A DNA stretch of 64,000 nt from Shinella sp. PSBB067 (GTDB lineage Bacteria > Pseudomonadota > Alphaproteobacteria > Rhizobiales > Rhizobiaceae): contig NZ_CP069303.1 of assembly GCF_016839145.1 (NCBI RefSeq), forward strand, positions 1,302,001 through 1,366,000. The letters are read 5' to 3'. Below the pieces are notes generated by a model, which worked only from the letters and a program-made list of their open reading frames with translations, was not told the origin of the DNA and did no database searches. Positions 46,824-58,260 of this stretch are shown one piece after another (within the stretch, counting starts at the first letter, position 1; each line of letters begins with the position of its first letter). A program made the translations under genes and the position numbers.

Positions 46824-47660
46824 TTACTTCGCCAACTGCCGTTCGATCCCCTTCGCCGCCTGCCACAGCTCTTCCATCCGCTCCAGCGTCGCTTCTTCGA
46901 GGCTTTCGCCATTGGCCGCAAGGCTGTCCTCGATGTGCGAGAACCGGTTGCGGAACTTGGTGTTCGTGCCGCGCAGCGCCATTTCCGGGTCGGCACCGAC
47001 ATGACGGCCGATATTGACCAGCGCGAAGATCAGGTCGCCGAGTTCGTCCGCGACCGCCGCCTTGTCGTCGTTGTGCAGCGCCTCGCGCAATTCGCCGATC
47101 TCCTCCTCGATCTTGTCGAGGATCGGTGCAGGCTCCGACCAGTCGAAGCCGACCTTGGCGGCGCGCTCCTGAAGCTTGAGCGCCTCGACGAGCGCCGGAA
47201 ACGAGCGCTGTACCGAACCGAGATGGCCGTGCAGCGGGTCCTCCGGCAGTCCGCGCCTCGCGCGGCGCTCCTTGCGCTCCTGCTTTTCCGCCTGCTTGAT
47301 CGCATCCCATTGCAGCTTCACCGCCTCTGGCGTGTCCGCGCCCGAGCGGGCGAAGACATGCGGGTGGCGCCGGATCATCTTGCGTGTCACGGCCTCGACG
47401 ACGCTGCCGAAATCGAACGTGCCACGCTCCTCCGCCATGCGGGCATGGAAAACCACCTGCAGCAGGAGATCGCCCAGTTCCTCGCAAAGATCGTCCATGT
47501 CGTTCCGCTCGATCGCGTCGGCGACCTCGTAGGCCTCCTCGATCGTATAGGGCTTGATCGTCTCGAAGGTCTGGACGATGTCCCAGGGGCAGCCGGTCTC
47601 GGGCTGGCGCAGGGCGGCCATGATTTCGATCAGGCGTTCGATGTCGCGGCTCGGCTGCAT
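46824..47660 (-). CDS. mazG: MazG, nucleoside triphosphate pyrophosphohydrolase
   Basis: Hydrolyses nucleoside triphosphates to monophosphates and pyrophosphate, cleaning aberrant or excess nucleotides. The 278-residue protein has two tandem MazG domains: the first with CPWDIVQT, EEAYEVADAI and EELGDLLLQVVFHA, the second with EEEIGELREA and DELGDLIFALVNI. The EExxE-x-ExxD metal-binding patterns are intact in both. It is convergent with hflX across the palindromic element. Confidence 0.96.
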   Translation of the reverse strand: MQPSRDIERLIEIMAALRQPETGCPWDIVQTFETIKPYTIEEAYEVADAIERNDMDDLCEELGDLLLQVVFHARMAEERGTFDFGSVVEAVTRKMIRRHPHVFARSGADTPEAVKLQWDAIKQAEKQERKERRARRGLPEDPLHGHLGSVQRSFPALVEALKLQERAAKVGFDWSEPAPILDKIEEEIGELREALHNDDKAAVADELGDLIFALVNIGRHVGADPEMALRGTNTKFRNRFSHIEDSLAANGESLEEATLERMEELWQAAKGIERQLAK

Positions 47661-47878
47661 GGCGGCTCTCGGATTGGTGGCTTTCGGAAGCGCGTGCGGC
47701 TTCGTCCGGCATCCTTAGCTGCCGGCGCGGCTGGCAGGCAAGGGCGGCCGGTGACTTATGCTCAAAATGCGGGACGCAGGAGCAAAACAATACGCCCCTC
47801 CAAGGCCATTGGAATTTCTGTTTCTTTTGTTCCTGGCCGATTTTCGCGATAGTGCGCACACTTCAACCGGACCAGGCC

Positions 47879-49318
<1,440 letters not shown>

Positions 49319-49319
49319 C

Positions 49320-49637
49320 ATGGCAGACAAGGTTCTGACAGCCAATCGCCTTTCCGACGGCATCTCCGTCTGGCTGGATGCCGCCGGCAACTGGAACGAG
49401 CAGCTCCAGGCCGCCTTCGTCGCGCGCCACAAGGAGGCCGTCGACGCCCTGGAAGCCACCGGCAAGCAGGCTTTCGCCGACAACAAGGTGGTTGACGTGA
49501 ACGTCGTCGATGTCGAAGAGGTGGACGGCGTGCTGCGTCCGCTGCGCATGCGCGAGCGCATCCGGGCCCTCGGCCCGACCATCGCCTACGCCGCCGGTTA
49601 CGCCGGCCTGACCGCGACGGCCGTGCCGGCCGCCTGA
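49320..49637 (+). CDS. DUF2849-family protein
   Basis: A 105-residue soluble protein starting with VLTANRLSDGISVWLD and holding VVDVNVVDVEEVDGVLRPLRMRERIRALGP. It lies one base after cysG and nine before cysI, which is the standard place for DUF2849 in alphaproteobacteria. The function is unknown; the fixed context suggests an accessory role in assimilatory sulfite or nitrite reduction. Confidence 0.88.
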   Translation: MADKVLTANRLSDGISVWLDAAGNWNEQLQAAFVARHKEAVDALEATGKQAFADNKVVDVNVVDVEEVDGVLRPLRMRERIRALGPTIAYAAGYAGLTATAVPAA

Positions 49638-49646
49638 GGATTTTGC

Positions 49647-51320
<1,674 letters not shown>

Positions 51321-51331
51321 GGAGAACGGTC

Positions 51332-51832
51332 ATGACGAAAATCTGGAACGAATCCGGCTTCCTGTCCGACGATCCCTGGATCATCGAGACCGAGGATTTC
51401 CAGGCCGGCTCGAACGAGAAGGCGATCCTCGGCCTCGATGCCTTCCTCGCCAAAGTCGCTGAAAGTGACGAGACGGGCCTCGGCGTGCTGATCAACCCGG
51501 CCGACGACGTGCGCAGGCTGGAAGGCCATCTCGACCGGCTGGCGCTGGTCGCGGTCGCGTTCCCGGCCTTCAACGACGGCCGCGCCTTCAGCCATGCCTC
51601 GCTGCTGCGTTCGCGGCTCGGTTACGGGGGTGAGGTGCGGGCGGTCGGCGACGTGCTGATCGACCAGATCCCGCTGATGCTGCGCTGCGGCATCGACAGC
51701 TTCGCCGTCAGCAATGCGACGGCGCTGAAGCGGCTTGCGGAAAACCGCCTGCCGGGCATCGACAACCACTACCAGCCGGCCGCGCGCCCCGCGCAGGACG
51801 TCGGTTCCTATAGCTGGCGCCGGCGGGCCTGA
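51332..51832 (+). CDS. DUF934-family protein
   Basis: A 166-residue protein of the DUF934 family, often called an oxidoreductase accessory protein for sulfite reduction. Visible blocks are GLGVLINPADDVRRLEGHLDRLALVAVAFPAFNDGRAFS, LLRSRLGYGGEVRAVGDVLIDQIP, and MLRCGIDSFAV. The start follows AGGAG by several bases and lies 12 bases beyond cysI. It completes the cysG-DUF2849-cysI-DUF934 module. Confidence 0.9.
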   Translation: MTKIWNESGFLSDDPWIIETEDFQAGSNEKAILGLDAFLAKVAESDETGLGVLINPADDVRRLEGHLDRLALVAVAFPAFNDGRAFSHASLLRSRLGYGGEVRAVGDVLIDQIPLMLRCGIDSFAVSNATALKRLAENRLPGIDNHYQPAARPAQDVGSYSWRRRA

Positions 51833-52054
51833 TTTCGGGCCCGTTTCCGGCAATCGACCGGCGAATGGCCGCAATCGCGGCGTAGTCTTGAGCAAGATCA
51901 AGGACAAAGGCCGCGCGCCGCGCGAAAAGAGGCGGGCGGCAAACTATTGCGCGGCCAATCGGCGCATTGGAACGGAATACCTTCCTTTGTCGCTCAACAT
52001 GTAATATCTGCCTATCGTCAAGTTTTTCCGACGCAAGCCAGGATCGATCCCGAA

Positions 52055-52867
52055 ATGAACGCACCTGCCAAGACCGAAGACTTTGTGGCAACCGTACCGG
52101 CCGGCGTTTTCGCCGAGACGGTGACGAGCGTGCAGCACTATACGGATCGCCTGTTCCGCTTCCGCATGACGCGGCCGGAAAGCTTCCGCTTCCGCTCCGG
52201 CGAGTTCGCGATGATCGGCCTGATGGTCGGCGACAAGCCGATCTACCGCGCCTATTCCATCGCAAGCCCATCCTGGGACGAGGAGCTGGAATTCTTCTCG
52301 ATCAAGGTGCCGGACGGCCCGCTGACCTCGCATCTCCAGCAGATCAAGCCCGGCGACATCGTGCTGATGCGCAAGAAGCCGACCGGCACGCTCGTCCTCG
52401 ACGCGCTGACGCCCGGCAAGCGTCTCTACATGTTCTCCACCGGCACCGGCATCGCGCCCTTCGCCAGCCTCATCCGCGACCCGGAGACCTACGAGAAGTT
52501 CGACGAGGTCATCCTGACGCATACCTGCCGCGAGGTCGCCGAGCTGAAATACGGCTTCGACCTCGTCGAGGAAATCCGCAATCACGAATTCCTGGCCGAA
52601 GTCGTCGGCAACAAGCTGCGCCACTATGCGACGGTGACCCGCGAGGACTACCCGTTCCAGGGCCGCATCACCGACCTCATCTCCAACGGCAAGATGTTCG
52701 CCGATCTCGGCGTACCGCATTTCGACCCGGCGATCGACCGCGGCATGATCTGCGGCTCCGCGGCGATGCTGAAGGAAACCAAGGCGTTGCTGGAACAGGC
52801 CGGCCTCACCGAGGGTGCCAACAGCAAGCCCGCTGAGTTCGTCATCGAGCGCGCCTTCGTCGACTGA
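52055..52867 (+). CDS. fpr: Ferredoxin/flavodoxin-NADP reductase
   Basis: A 270-residue FAD enzyme that passes electrons between NADPH and ferredoxin or flavodoxin. The FAD-binding RAYSIASPSWDEELEFFSIKV and the NADP region FSTGTGIAPFASLIRDPETYEKFDEVILTHTCR are typical of the bacterial FPR class. The C-terminus VIERAFVD is also typical. It has its own 220-base upstream region and a strong terminator. Its closeness to cysI makes it a likely electron donor route for that reductase. Confidence 0.95.
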   Translation: MNAPAKTEDFVATVPAGVFAETVTSVQHYTDRLFRFRMTRPESFRFRSGEFAMIGLMVGDKPIYRAYSIASPSWDEELEFFSIKVPDGPLTSHLQQIKPGDIVLMRKKPTGTLVLDALTPGKRLYMFSTGTGIAPFASLIRDPETYEKFDEVILTHTCREVAELKYGFDLVEEIRNHEFLAEVVGNKLRHYATVTREDYPFQGRITDLISNGKMFADLGVPHFDPAIDRGMICGSAAMLKETKALLEQAGLTEGANSKPAEFVIERAFVD

Positions 52868-52887
52868 GCGAACGGACATTCATCGGA

Positions 52888-52911
52888 AAGGCGCCCGCGG
52901 GCGCCTTTTTT
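52888..52911 (+). terminator. Terminator of fpr
   Basis: A perfect 8-bp stem, AAGGCGCC and GGCGCCTT, with loop CGCG, followed by TTTT. It stands just before the end of the convergent GntR gene. Confidence 0.85.
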
Positions 52912-52924
52912 GTGGGCTTTTCCG

Positions 52925-53545
52925 TCAGTCGGACAGGTGGTCCAGAAGGTTTGCCATTGCGGATGCGGCGGCGGGGCCGTCGCCGTTGCGGATGGCGCGG
53001 ATCACCTTCACATGCAGGTCCACCGAGCGATCCATATGCCTGTGGTCGGCGCGGGAAAACCACAGGCGGCGCGAATGGGTCTGCAAGGGGGCGAGGGCCG
53101 CGGTGAGGAACCGGTTCGGGCAAGCCTCCTCCATGATCTCGTCGAAAGCCTTGTCGGCGGCCAGGAAGCCCTCCAGGTCGGACCGGATGGAGCATGCGGT
53201 CATTTCCTGCGCGCAGGCGACGAGCCGCTCGCGATGCCCGTCATCCGCGTGGCGGGCGACGAGATCGGCGGCGAGGGGTTCGAGCTGCCGGCGCGTCGCC
53301 ATGACGTCGGCATGGTCTTCCGGACGGATCGCGCTGATCTGCAGTCCGGCGCGCGGGCGCACCGCGACGAGGCCCTGCCATTCCAGCTTCTGGATCGCCT
53401 CGCGCACCGGCGTGCGGCCATGGCCGGCAAGATCGATGAGCTGCTTCTCCGTGACAAGCGAGCCGGGCTTCAGCCGAAGCGTGACGATGAGCCCTTCGAG
53501 GACAAGATAGGCGAGGTGCGCTTGCGACGCCGCGGTTTCCGTCAT
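52925..53545 (-). CDS. GntR-family regulator (FCD domain)
   Basis: A 206-residue regulator with an N-terminal winged helix (about 10-70; LVTEKQLIDLAGHGRTPVREAIQKLEWQGLV) and a C-terminal FCD domain (about 85-200; RRQLEPLAADLVARHA, DKAFDEIMEEAC, DLHVKVIRAIRNGD) with metal-binding Asp and His residues. It is convergent with fpr. Two identical palindromes stand upstream, fit for autoregulation. No target gene lies next to it, since a 400-base spacer and a tRNA follow. Confidence 0.92.
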   Translation of the reverse strand: MTETAASQAHLAYLVLEGLIVTLRLKPGSLVTEKQLIDLAGHGRTPVREAIQKLEWQGLVAVRPRAGLQISAIRPEDHADVMATRRQLEPLAADLVARHADDGHRERLVACAQEMTACSIRSDLEGFLAADKAFDEIMEEACPNRFLTAALAPLQTHSRRLWFSRADHRHMDRSVDLHVKVIRAIRNGDGPAAASAMANLLDHLSD

Positions 53546-53559
53546 TGCGATGTCCCGGT

Positions 53560-53615
53560 TGATATATCACATCGTGACATGTCGCAAAACGGATGACAAG
53601 GCCAGTGATATATCA
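53560..53615. promoter_or_regulatory. Twin TGATATATCA palindromes, probable GntR operators
   Basis: The perfect palindrome TGATATATCA occurs at 53560-53569 and 53606-53615, 46 bases (about 4.4 helical turns) apart, just upstream of the GntR start at 53545. AT-rich palindromes of this length are typical for GntR/FCD regulators. Confidence 0.65.
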
Positions 53616-54021
53616 GACGCGGTGCGGGCGTTGTTGGACGCCTTCAGGCGCTTGCCGGCTACCCGCCCTCCGGCGTAACGAGTATCGCGCTCTTTAATGA
53701 AGGCGCGTGCGCAGGCGGCCTCGAAGGACGCCCAGCGACTGCGAACCTGGCAAGTAACCTTGGCGCCTGCACCGCCATCGCCGGCAGTGCAGGAACGCCG
53801 AATGAGACCTGGACACGCGATGCGGAGAACCGCACCGTGAATTGGTCTCGGGTCCCTGAAATACGTGACCTGTCGCGCCTTGCGACCGCCAGATCCGGGC
53901 GCTCCGGACCGCCGCCGAGGCCGGTTGCAAAAGCTGTTTCCGGTGCATTTTCCGGGTTGACCCGGCAGAACCTCCTGCATATGTTCCGCGCACTTCCGCG
54001 GGGCGCCTTCGCCACGCTCGG
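53616..54021. other. Spacer without a recognised gene
   Basis: Several short frames are open on both strands but none has a recognisable protein pattern, a good ribosome site or clear coding bias. Apart from the tRNA-Lys promoter at 53957, I see nothing definite. The remnant of a decayed gene is possible. Confidence 0.5.
53957..53985 (+). promoter_or_regulatory. Putative tRNA-Lys promoter
   Basis: TTGACC (53957-53962), a 17-base spacer, and TATGTT (53980-53985), giving a leader of about 30 bases before the tRNA. Confidence 0.6.
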
Positions 54022-54097
54022 GAGCGCGTAGCTCAGCCGGTAGAGCAACTGACTTTTAATCAGTAGGTCCAGGGTTCGAATCCCTGCGCGCTCACCA
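54022..54097 (+). tRNA. tRNA-Lys (anticodon TTT)
   Basis: A 76-nt tRNA with encoded CCA. Acceptor arms GAGCGCG and CGCGCTC pair fully. The loop CTTTTAA gives anticodon TTT for lysine. Confidence 0.97.
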
Positions 54098-54251
54098 CCT
54101 TCCTTACGTCAAGCCGGATGCATGACATTTCGCCGCGTTCCCCAAAAGGTGATTGGCAGGAGCGGGGTGCGGCGGCTATCAGAGGGCGGAGGCGCGGGCG
54201 GGCCGGTTTGGGGCCTCGGACCGCTTCCTCCGACCCTTGCGGAGTAGCCCC

Positions 54252-55001
54252 TTGTCGATTGCCGATATTTCCCTTCTGAGCGCGCTTCTGGCCGGGGCGC
54301 TGTCGTTCCTGTCGCCCTGCGTCCTGCCGCTCGTGCCGCCCTATCTGTGCTATATGGCCGGCATCTCGGTGGACCAGTTCCGCGGCAACGAGGCGGTGGC
54401 GGTGCGGCGCGATGCGCGCGGGGCGGTGCTGCTGGCGGCCTTCTTCTTCACCCTCGGCTTTGCGACGGTGTTTGTGGCGCTCGGCGCCGGGGCGTCGACG
54501 ATTGGCATGGTGCTGCGCAAGCATCTCGACATTCTCGCGCAGGTCGGCGGCGTCATTATCATCCTGATGGGGCTGCATTTCCTCGGCGTGCTGCGCATCG
54601 GCCTCTTTGCCCGCGAGGCGCGTTTCCAGGGCGGCGGAAAGCCGGCGACGGCCTCGGGCGCCTATGTCATGGGCCTCGCCTTCGCCTTCGGCTGGACGCC
54701 CTGCATCGGTCCGGTCCTCGGGGCGATCCTCGGTGTCGCGGCCGCGCGTGAAACGGTCGGCGACGGCGCGGCGCTGCTGGCCGTCTATTCGCTCGGCCTT
54801 GCCGTCCCGTTCTGGATCGCGGCCGGCTTTTCCGGTGCCTTCATGCGCTTCCTCGTGCGCTTCCGCCGCCATCTCGGCACCGTGGAAAAGGTCATGGGCG
54901 TGCTCCTGATCCTCACGGGCCTCGCCTTCATCTTCGGCTATATCAGCGCCGTCGCCATCTGGTTCCAGCAGACGTTTCCCATTCTCTCGCAGATCGGCTA
55001 G
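54252..55001 (+). CDS. ccdA: CcdA-type cytochrome c biogenesis/thiol-disulfide membrane protein
   Basis: A 249-residue inner-membrane protein with six helices that carries electrons from cytosolic thioredoxin to periplasmic thiols. Paired cysteines are in LSFLSPCVLPLVPPYLCYMAG (helix 1) and GWTPCIGPVLG (helix 4), each with adjoining prolines as in CcdA/DsbD-beta. The start is a TTG with GGAG seven bases upstream; no ATG fits before the first helix. It is convergent with the UbiH-type gene. Confidence 0.93.
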   Translation: MSIADISLLSALLAGALSFLSPCVLPLVPPYLCYMAGISVDQFRGNEAVAVRRDARGAVLLAAFFFTLGFATVFVALGAGASTIGMVLRKHLDILAQVGGVIIILMGLHFLGVLRIGLFAREARFQGGGKPATASGAYVMGLAFAFGWTPCIGPVLGAILGVAAARETVGDGAALLAVYSLGLAVPFWIAAGFSGAFMRFLVRFRRHLGTVEKVMGVLLILTGLAFIFGYISAVAIWFQQTFPILSQIG

Positions 55002-55043
55002 CCCTCCGAAGAAGCGACCGGAGATACGTGGTGCTCCGAAAGG

Positions 55044-56252
55044 TCAGGCCTGCTTCCGGGCGACCCGATCCTTCAGGCCTTCGCGAAGGGCTCTCAGCGA
55101 GCCGAGCGGCTCGATGCCCTCGCGCATCACGATGCTGCGCAGCGGCCCGAGCGCCGAGAGCAGGTGCAGCCCGGCAGACCGCAGGAACTGCACCGGCAGG
55201 AAATCGGAGAGCAGCGAGCGGTTGAGGAGGTCGACGCTGAGGGTGCGCGAGCGGATGTCGGCCTGGCGCTTGCGATCGAACCGCGCGCCGATGGCCGCAT
55301 AGGCGGCCGGTTCGCTATCGCCGATCAGCTCTTTGAGCGCCATGATGTCGCGCAGGCTCAGGTTGAGCCCCTGCGCGCCGATCGGTGGAAACGCATGCGC
55401 GGCCTCGCCGACAAGCACGAAGCGGCCCTTGCCGAAATGGTCGGCCGTCATGCCGGAAAGCGGGAAGCTCTGCGCGCCGTCCTCGACGGACACCTTGCCG
55501 AGCATGGACTGCATGCGCGCCTCGACGGCCTGGCCGAGATCGGCGGCCGGCAGCTCGCGCAGCCGCGCCGCCTCCTTCGGCGGCAGCACCCAGACGAGGC
55601 TGGAGCGCTGGCCGGGCAGGGGAACCTGCGTGAAGGGGCCGCTTTCCGTGTGGAATTCCGTCGAGACGTTGCCGTGCGGCCGCTCATGCGCGAAGTTGAG
55701 CACGAGCGCGGACTGCGGATAGGACCAGGCGCGAACGCCGATGCCGGCGCCGTCGCGGATGCGCGATTTCTTGCCGTCCGCGCCGACGACGAGCCCCGCC
55801 AGGACGCGTTCCCCGTCGTCGAGCACCAGCTCGATCCCGTTCTCAAAGGCATTGGCGGCCGTCACGCCGTGTTCCAGCCGCGCGATATTGCCCTGCGCCG
55901 CGATCCGTTCGTCCAGCACCGCAAGGAACGGCGTGTTCGGGATGTTGTAGCCGAAGGCGTCGAGGCCCACTTCGCCGGAGCGGAAGGCGACCGGCGGGGC
56001 GCGCAGGAGCCGGGTTGTGCCGTCGATGATCTGCATGGTCTCCAGCGCGGCCGCATGGGGTGCGATCGCTTCCCAGAGGCCCAGCGTCTTCAGGAAGGCG
56101 ATGGACTGGTCCATGAGCGCCGTCGTGCGGCCGTCGGCGGCGCGGGTCGGCGGGGCGATCAAGGCCACGCTGCGGCCCGAATCGGCAAGCGCAAGGGCTG
56201 CAAGGCTGCCGGCGAGGCCGGCGCCGACGATCGCGATATCGAATTGTCTCAT
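55044..56252 (-). CDS. UbiH/UbiF/VisC-family FAD monooxygenase
   Basis: A 402-residue flavoprotein hydroxylase, probably acting on a ring carbon in ubiquinone synthesis. The FAD-binding AIVGAGLAGSLAALAL, the middle LVVGADGKKSRIRD (DG motif), and RFVLVGEAAHAFPPIGAQGLNLSLRD are diagnostic for the family. The start at 56252 is preceded by GGAGG; a longer frame starting at 56285 is unlikely. Which ring position it attacks cannot be told. It is divergent from pcs. Confidence 0.92.
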   Translation of the reverse strand: MRQFDIAIVGAGLAGSLAALALADSGRSVALIAPPTRAADGRTTALMDQSIAFLKTLGLWEAIAPHAAALETMQIIDGTTRLLRAPPVAFRSGEVGLDAFGYNIPNTPFLAVLDERIAAQGNIARLEHGVTAANAFENGIELVLDDGERVLAGLVVGADGKKSRIRDGAGIGVRAWSYPQSALVLNFAHERPHGNVSTEFHTESGPFTQVPLPGQRSSLVWVLPPKEAARLRELPAADLGQAVEARMQSMLGKVSVEDGAQSFPLSGMTADHFGKGRFVLVGEAAHAFPPIGAQGLNLSLRDIMALKELIGDSEPAAYAAIGARFDRKRQADIRSRTLSVDLLNRSLLSDFLPVQFLRSAGLHLLSALGPLRSIVMREGIEPLGSLRALREGLKDRVARKQA

Positions 56253-56494
56253 GACCGACCTCCGGGAGGGGAAAGCGTTTCCCACAGTTTTGCGATGCTT
56301 CTAGCGGCCAAGAGTAGGGCCGCAAAGAGGCAATTTCCATGGGATGAATCCGCACAGGGCCGGATGCGTGCCGGCCGATCGCGGTTTTTCACTGGCGAGG
56401 GCGGGCAATCAATGCATATTACGGCAAGATACGAAGAGGGCGCGTCCGGCGGATCGCGGCCGAAAAAGCCCCAAGGGATGGACGGCGAACCGCA

Positions 56495-57229
56495 ATGAAG
56501 TTCTTCAACTACAAACGCGTACCCTACGCGGAAATCCGTGCCTTTTCCGTCCATATCCTGACGGCATCCGGCTCGTTCCTCGCCTTCCTCGGCGTGGTGG
56601 CCGCGGGCGAGCACCGCTTCGTCGACATGTTCTGGTGGCTGGGCCTGGCGCTGCTCGTCGACGGCATCGACGGGCCGATCGCCCGCAAGGTCCGCGTCAA
56701 GGAAGTGCTGCCCAACTGGTCCGGCGATACGCTGGACAACGTCATCGACTACGTGACCTACGTGCTGCTGCCGGCCTTCGCGCTCTACCAGAGCGGCATG
56801 ATCGGCGAGCCGTGGTCCTTCGTGGCGGCGGGCGCCATCGTGGTGTCGAGCGCCATCTATTATGCCGACATGGGCATGAAGACGGACGAGAATTTCTTCT
56901 CCGGCTTCCCGGTCGTCTGGAACATGGTGGTCTTCACGCTCTTCGTCATCCAGGCGAGCGAGCTGACGGCGTCGATCATCGTCTTCGTCTCCGTTCTCCT
57001 CACCTTCATGCCGATCAACTTCCTGCATCCGGTGCGCGTCGAGCGGTTGCGCCTCGTCAATCTTGCCATCTTCTTCCTCTGGGCGCTTCTCGGCATCTAT
57101 GCGCTGCTCCTGCATTTCCAAACGCCGGCCTGGGTCGTGTGGGGCGTGGTGGGCACCGGGCTCTATCTCTATGTCATCGGCGCCGTGATGCAGGCCTTTC
57201 CCGGCCTCGGCCGGCGCGACAACCGATAG
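56495..57229 (+). CDS. pcs: Phosphatidylcholine synthase
   Basis: Condenses CDP-diacylglycerol with choline to give phosphatidylcholine, a one-step route typical of rhizobia and relatives. The 244-residue protein has about eight membrane helices and the CDP-alcohol phosphotransferase motif: DGIDGPIARKVRVKEVLP, then GDTLDNVIDYVTY, with the DGxxAR and GxxxDxxxD residues. The N-terminal FFNYKRVPYAEIRAFSVHILTASG is also family-typical. The next gene starts ten bases later. Confidence 0.95.
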   Translation: MKFFNYKRVPYAEIRAFSVHILTASGSFLAFLGVVAAGEHRFVDMFWWLGLALLVDGIDGPIARKVRVKEVLPNWSGDTLDNVIDYVTYVLLPAFALYQSGMIGEPWSFVAAGAIVVSSAIYYADMGMKTDENFFSGFPVVWNMVVFTLFVIQASELTASIIVFVSVLLTFMPINFLHPVRVERLRLVNLAIFFLWALLGIYALLLHFQTPAWVVWGVVGTGLYLYVIGAVMQAFPGLGRRDNR

Positions 57230-57238
57230 GAGCATGAC

Positions 57239-58210
57239 ATGACCAAGGCGATCGTCGTCCGCAGCCTCGGCGGACCGGAAGTCCTGAAGCTCGAGGAAAT
57301 GCCGCTCGGCCCGCCGGCCCCGGGCGAGGTCCGGATCGCACAGGCGGCCGTCGGCCTCAATTTCATCGACGTCTATTTCCGCACCGGCCTTTACAAGACC
57401 GAACTGCCCTTCGTTCCGGGCAAGGAAGGGGCGGGAACGATCACGGCGCTGGGCGAGGGCGTCACGGATTTCGCGGTCGGCGACCGCGTCGCCTACGCGT
57501 CGGCGGATGGTGCCTATGCGGCCGAGAACAACGTGCCGACAAAGCACCTGGTGAAGGTGCCGGAGGGCATTTCGCTGGAGACGGCGGCGGCGATGATGCT
57601 GAAGGGCATGACGGCGCAATACCTCTTGCTGCAGACCTACCGGGTGAAGCCCGGCAGCGTGATCCTGTTCCACGCGGCCGCGGGCGGCGTCGGCCTCATC
57701 GCCGGCCAGTGGGCGAAGGCGCTGGGCGCCACGGTGATCGGCACCGCGGGCTCGCAGGCGAAGATCGATCTGGCGCTGGCGCACGGCTACGATCACGTCA
57801 TCGACTACGGCAAGGAGGACTTCGCCGCGCGGGTCCGCGAGCTGACGAACGGGGCGGGCGTCGACGTCGTCTATGATTCCGTCGGCAAGGATACCTTCCC
57901 GAAATCGCTGGACTGCCTCAAGCCGCGCGGCCTCTTCGTCAGCTTCGGCAACTCCTCCGGCCCGGTCGATGCCTTCAATCTCGGCCTTCTGGCGCAGAAG
58001 GGTTCGCTCTTCGCCACCCGCCCGACGCTCTTCCATTACATCGCGACGCGCGAGGCGCTCGATGCATGTGCAAACTCGCTCTTTGATGTTGTGCAAGGCA
58101 ACAAAGTGCGTATCAATATTCATCAGACTTATCCGTTGGCGGATGCCGGGCGCGCGCACACGGATCTGGAAACAAGAAAAACGAGTGGAACGACGTTGCT
58201 CATTCCCTGA
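57239..58210 (+). CDS. NADPH:quinone oxidoreductase, Qor-type
   Basis: A 323-residue member of the medium-chain reductase family without zinc ligands. It has GGPEVLKLEE, the NVGLNFIDVYFRTGLY-like region, PGKEGAGTI, the NADPH site HAAAGGVGLIAGQWAKALGA, and VYDSVGKDTFPKSL, all typical of quinone oxidoreductase Qor. It follows pcs closely, but a functional link is not evident. Confidence 0.93.
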   Translation: MTKAIVVRSLGGPEVLKLEEMPLGPPAPGEVRIAQAAVGLNFIDVYFRTGLYKTELPFVPGKEGAGTITALGEGVTDFAVGDRVAYASADGAYAAENNVPTKHLVKVPEGISLETAAAMMLKGMTAQYLLLQTYRVKPGSVILFHAAAGGVGLIAGQWAKALGATVIGTAGSQAKIDLALAHGYDHVIDYGKEDFAARVRELTNGAGVDVVYDSVGKDTFPKSLDCLKPRGLFVSFGNSSGPVDAFNLGLLAQKGSLFATRPTLFHYIATREALDACANSLFDVVQGNKVRINIHQTYPLADAGRAHTDLETRKTSGTTLLIP

Positions 58211-58260
58211 CAACGACCCGAAGGGCGCAGGGGAACGGGATTGCAGGAAAGAGGGGCATA

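Noticed and set aside
53567..53980. A 137-residue minus-strand frame upstream of the GntR gene
   Set aside because: It covers the operator palindromes, has no ribosome site or known domain, and its composition is not coding-like.
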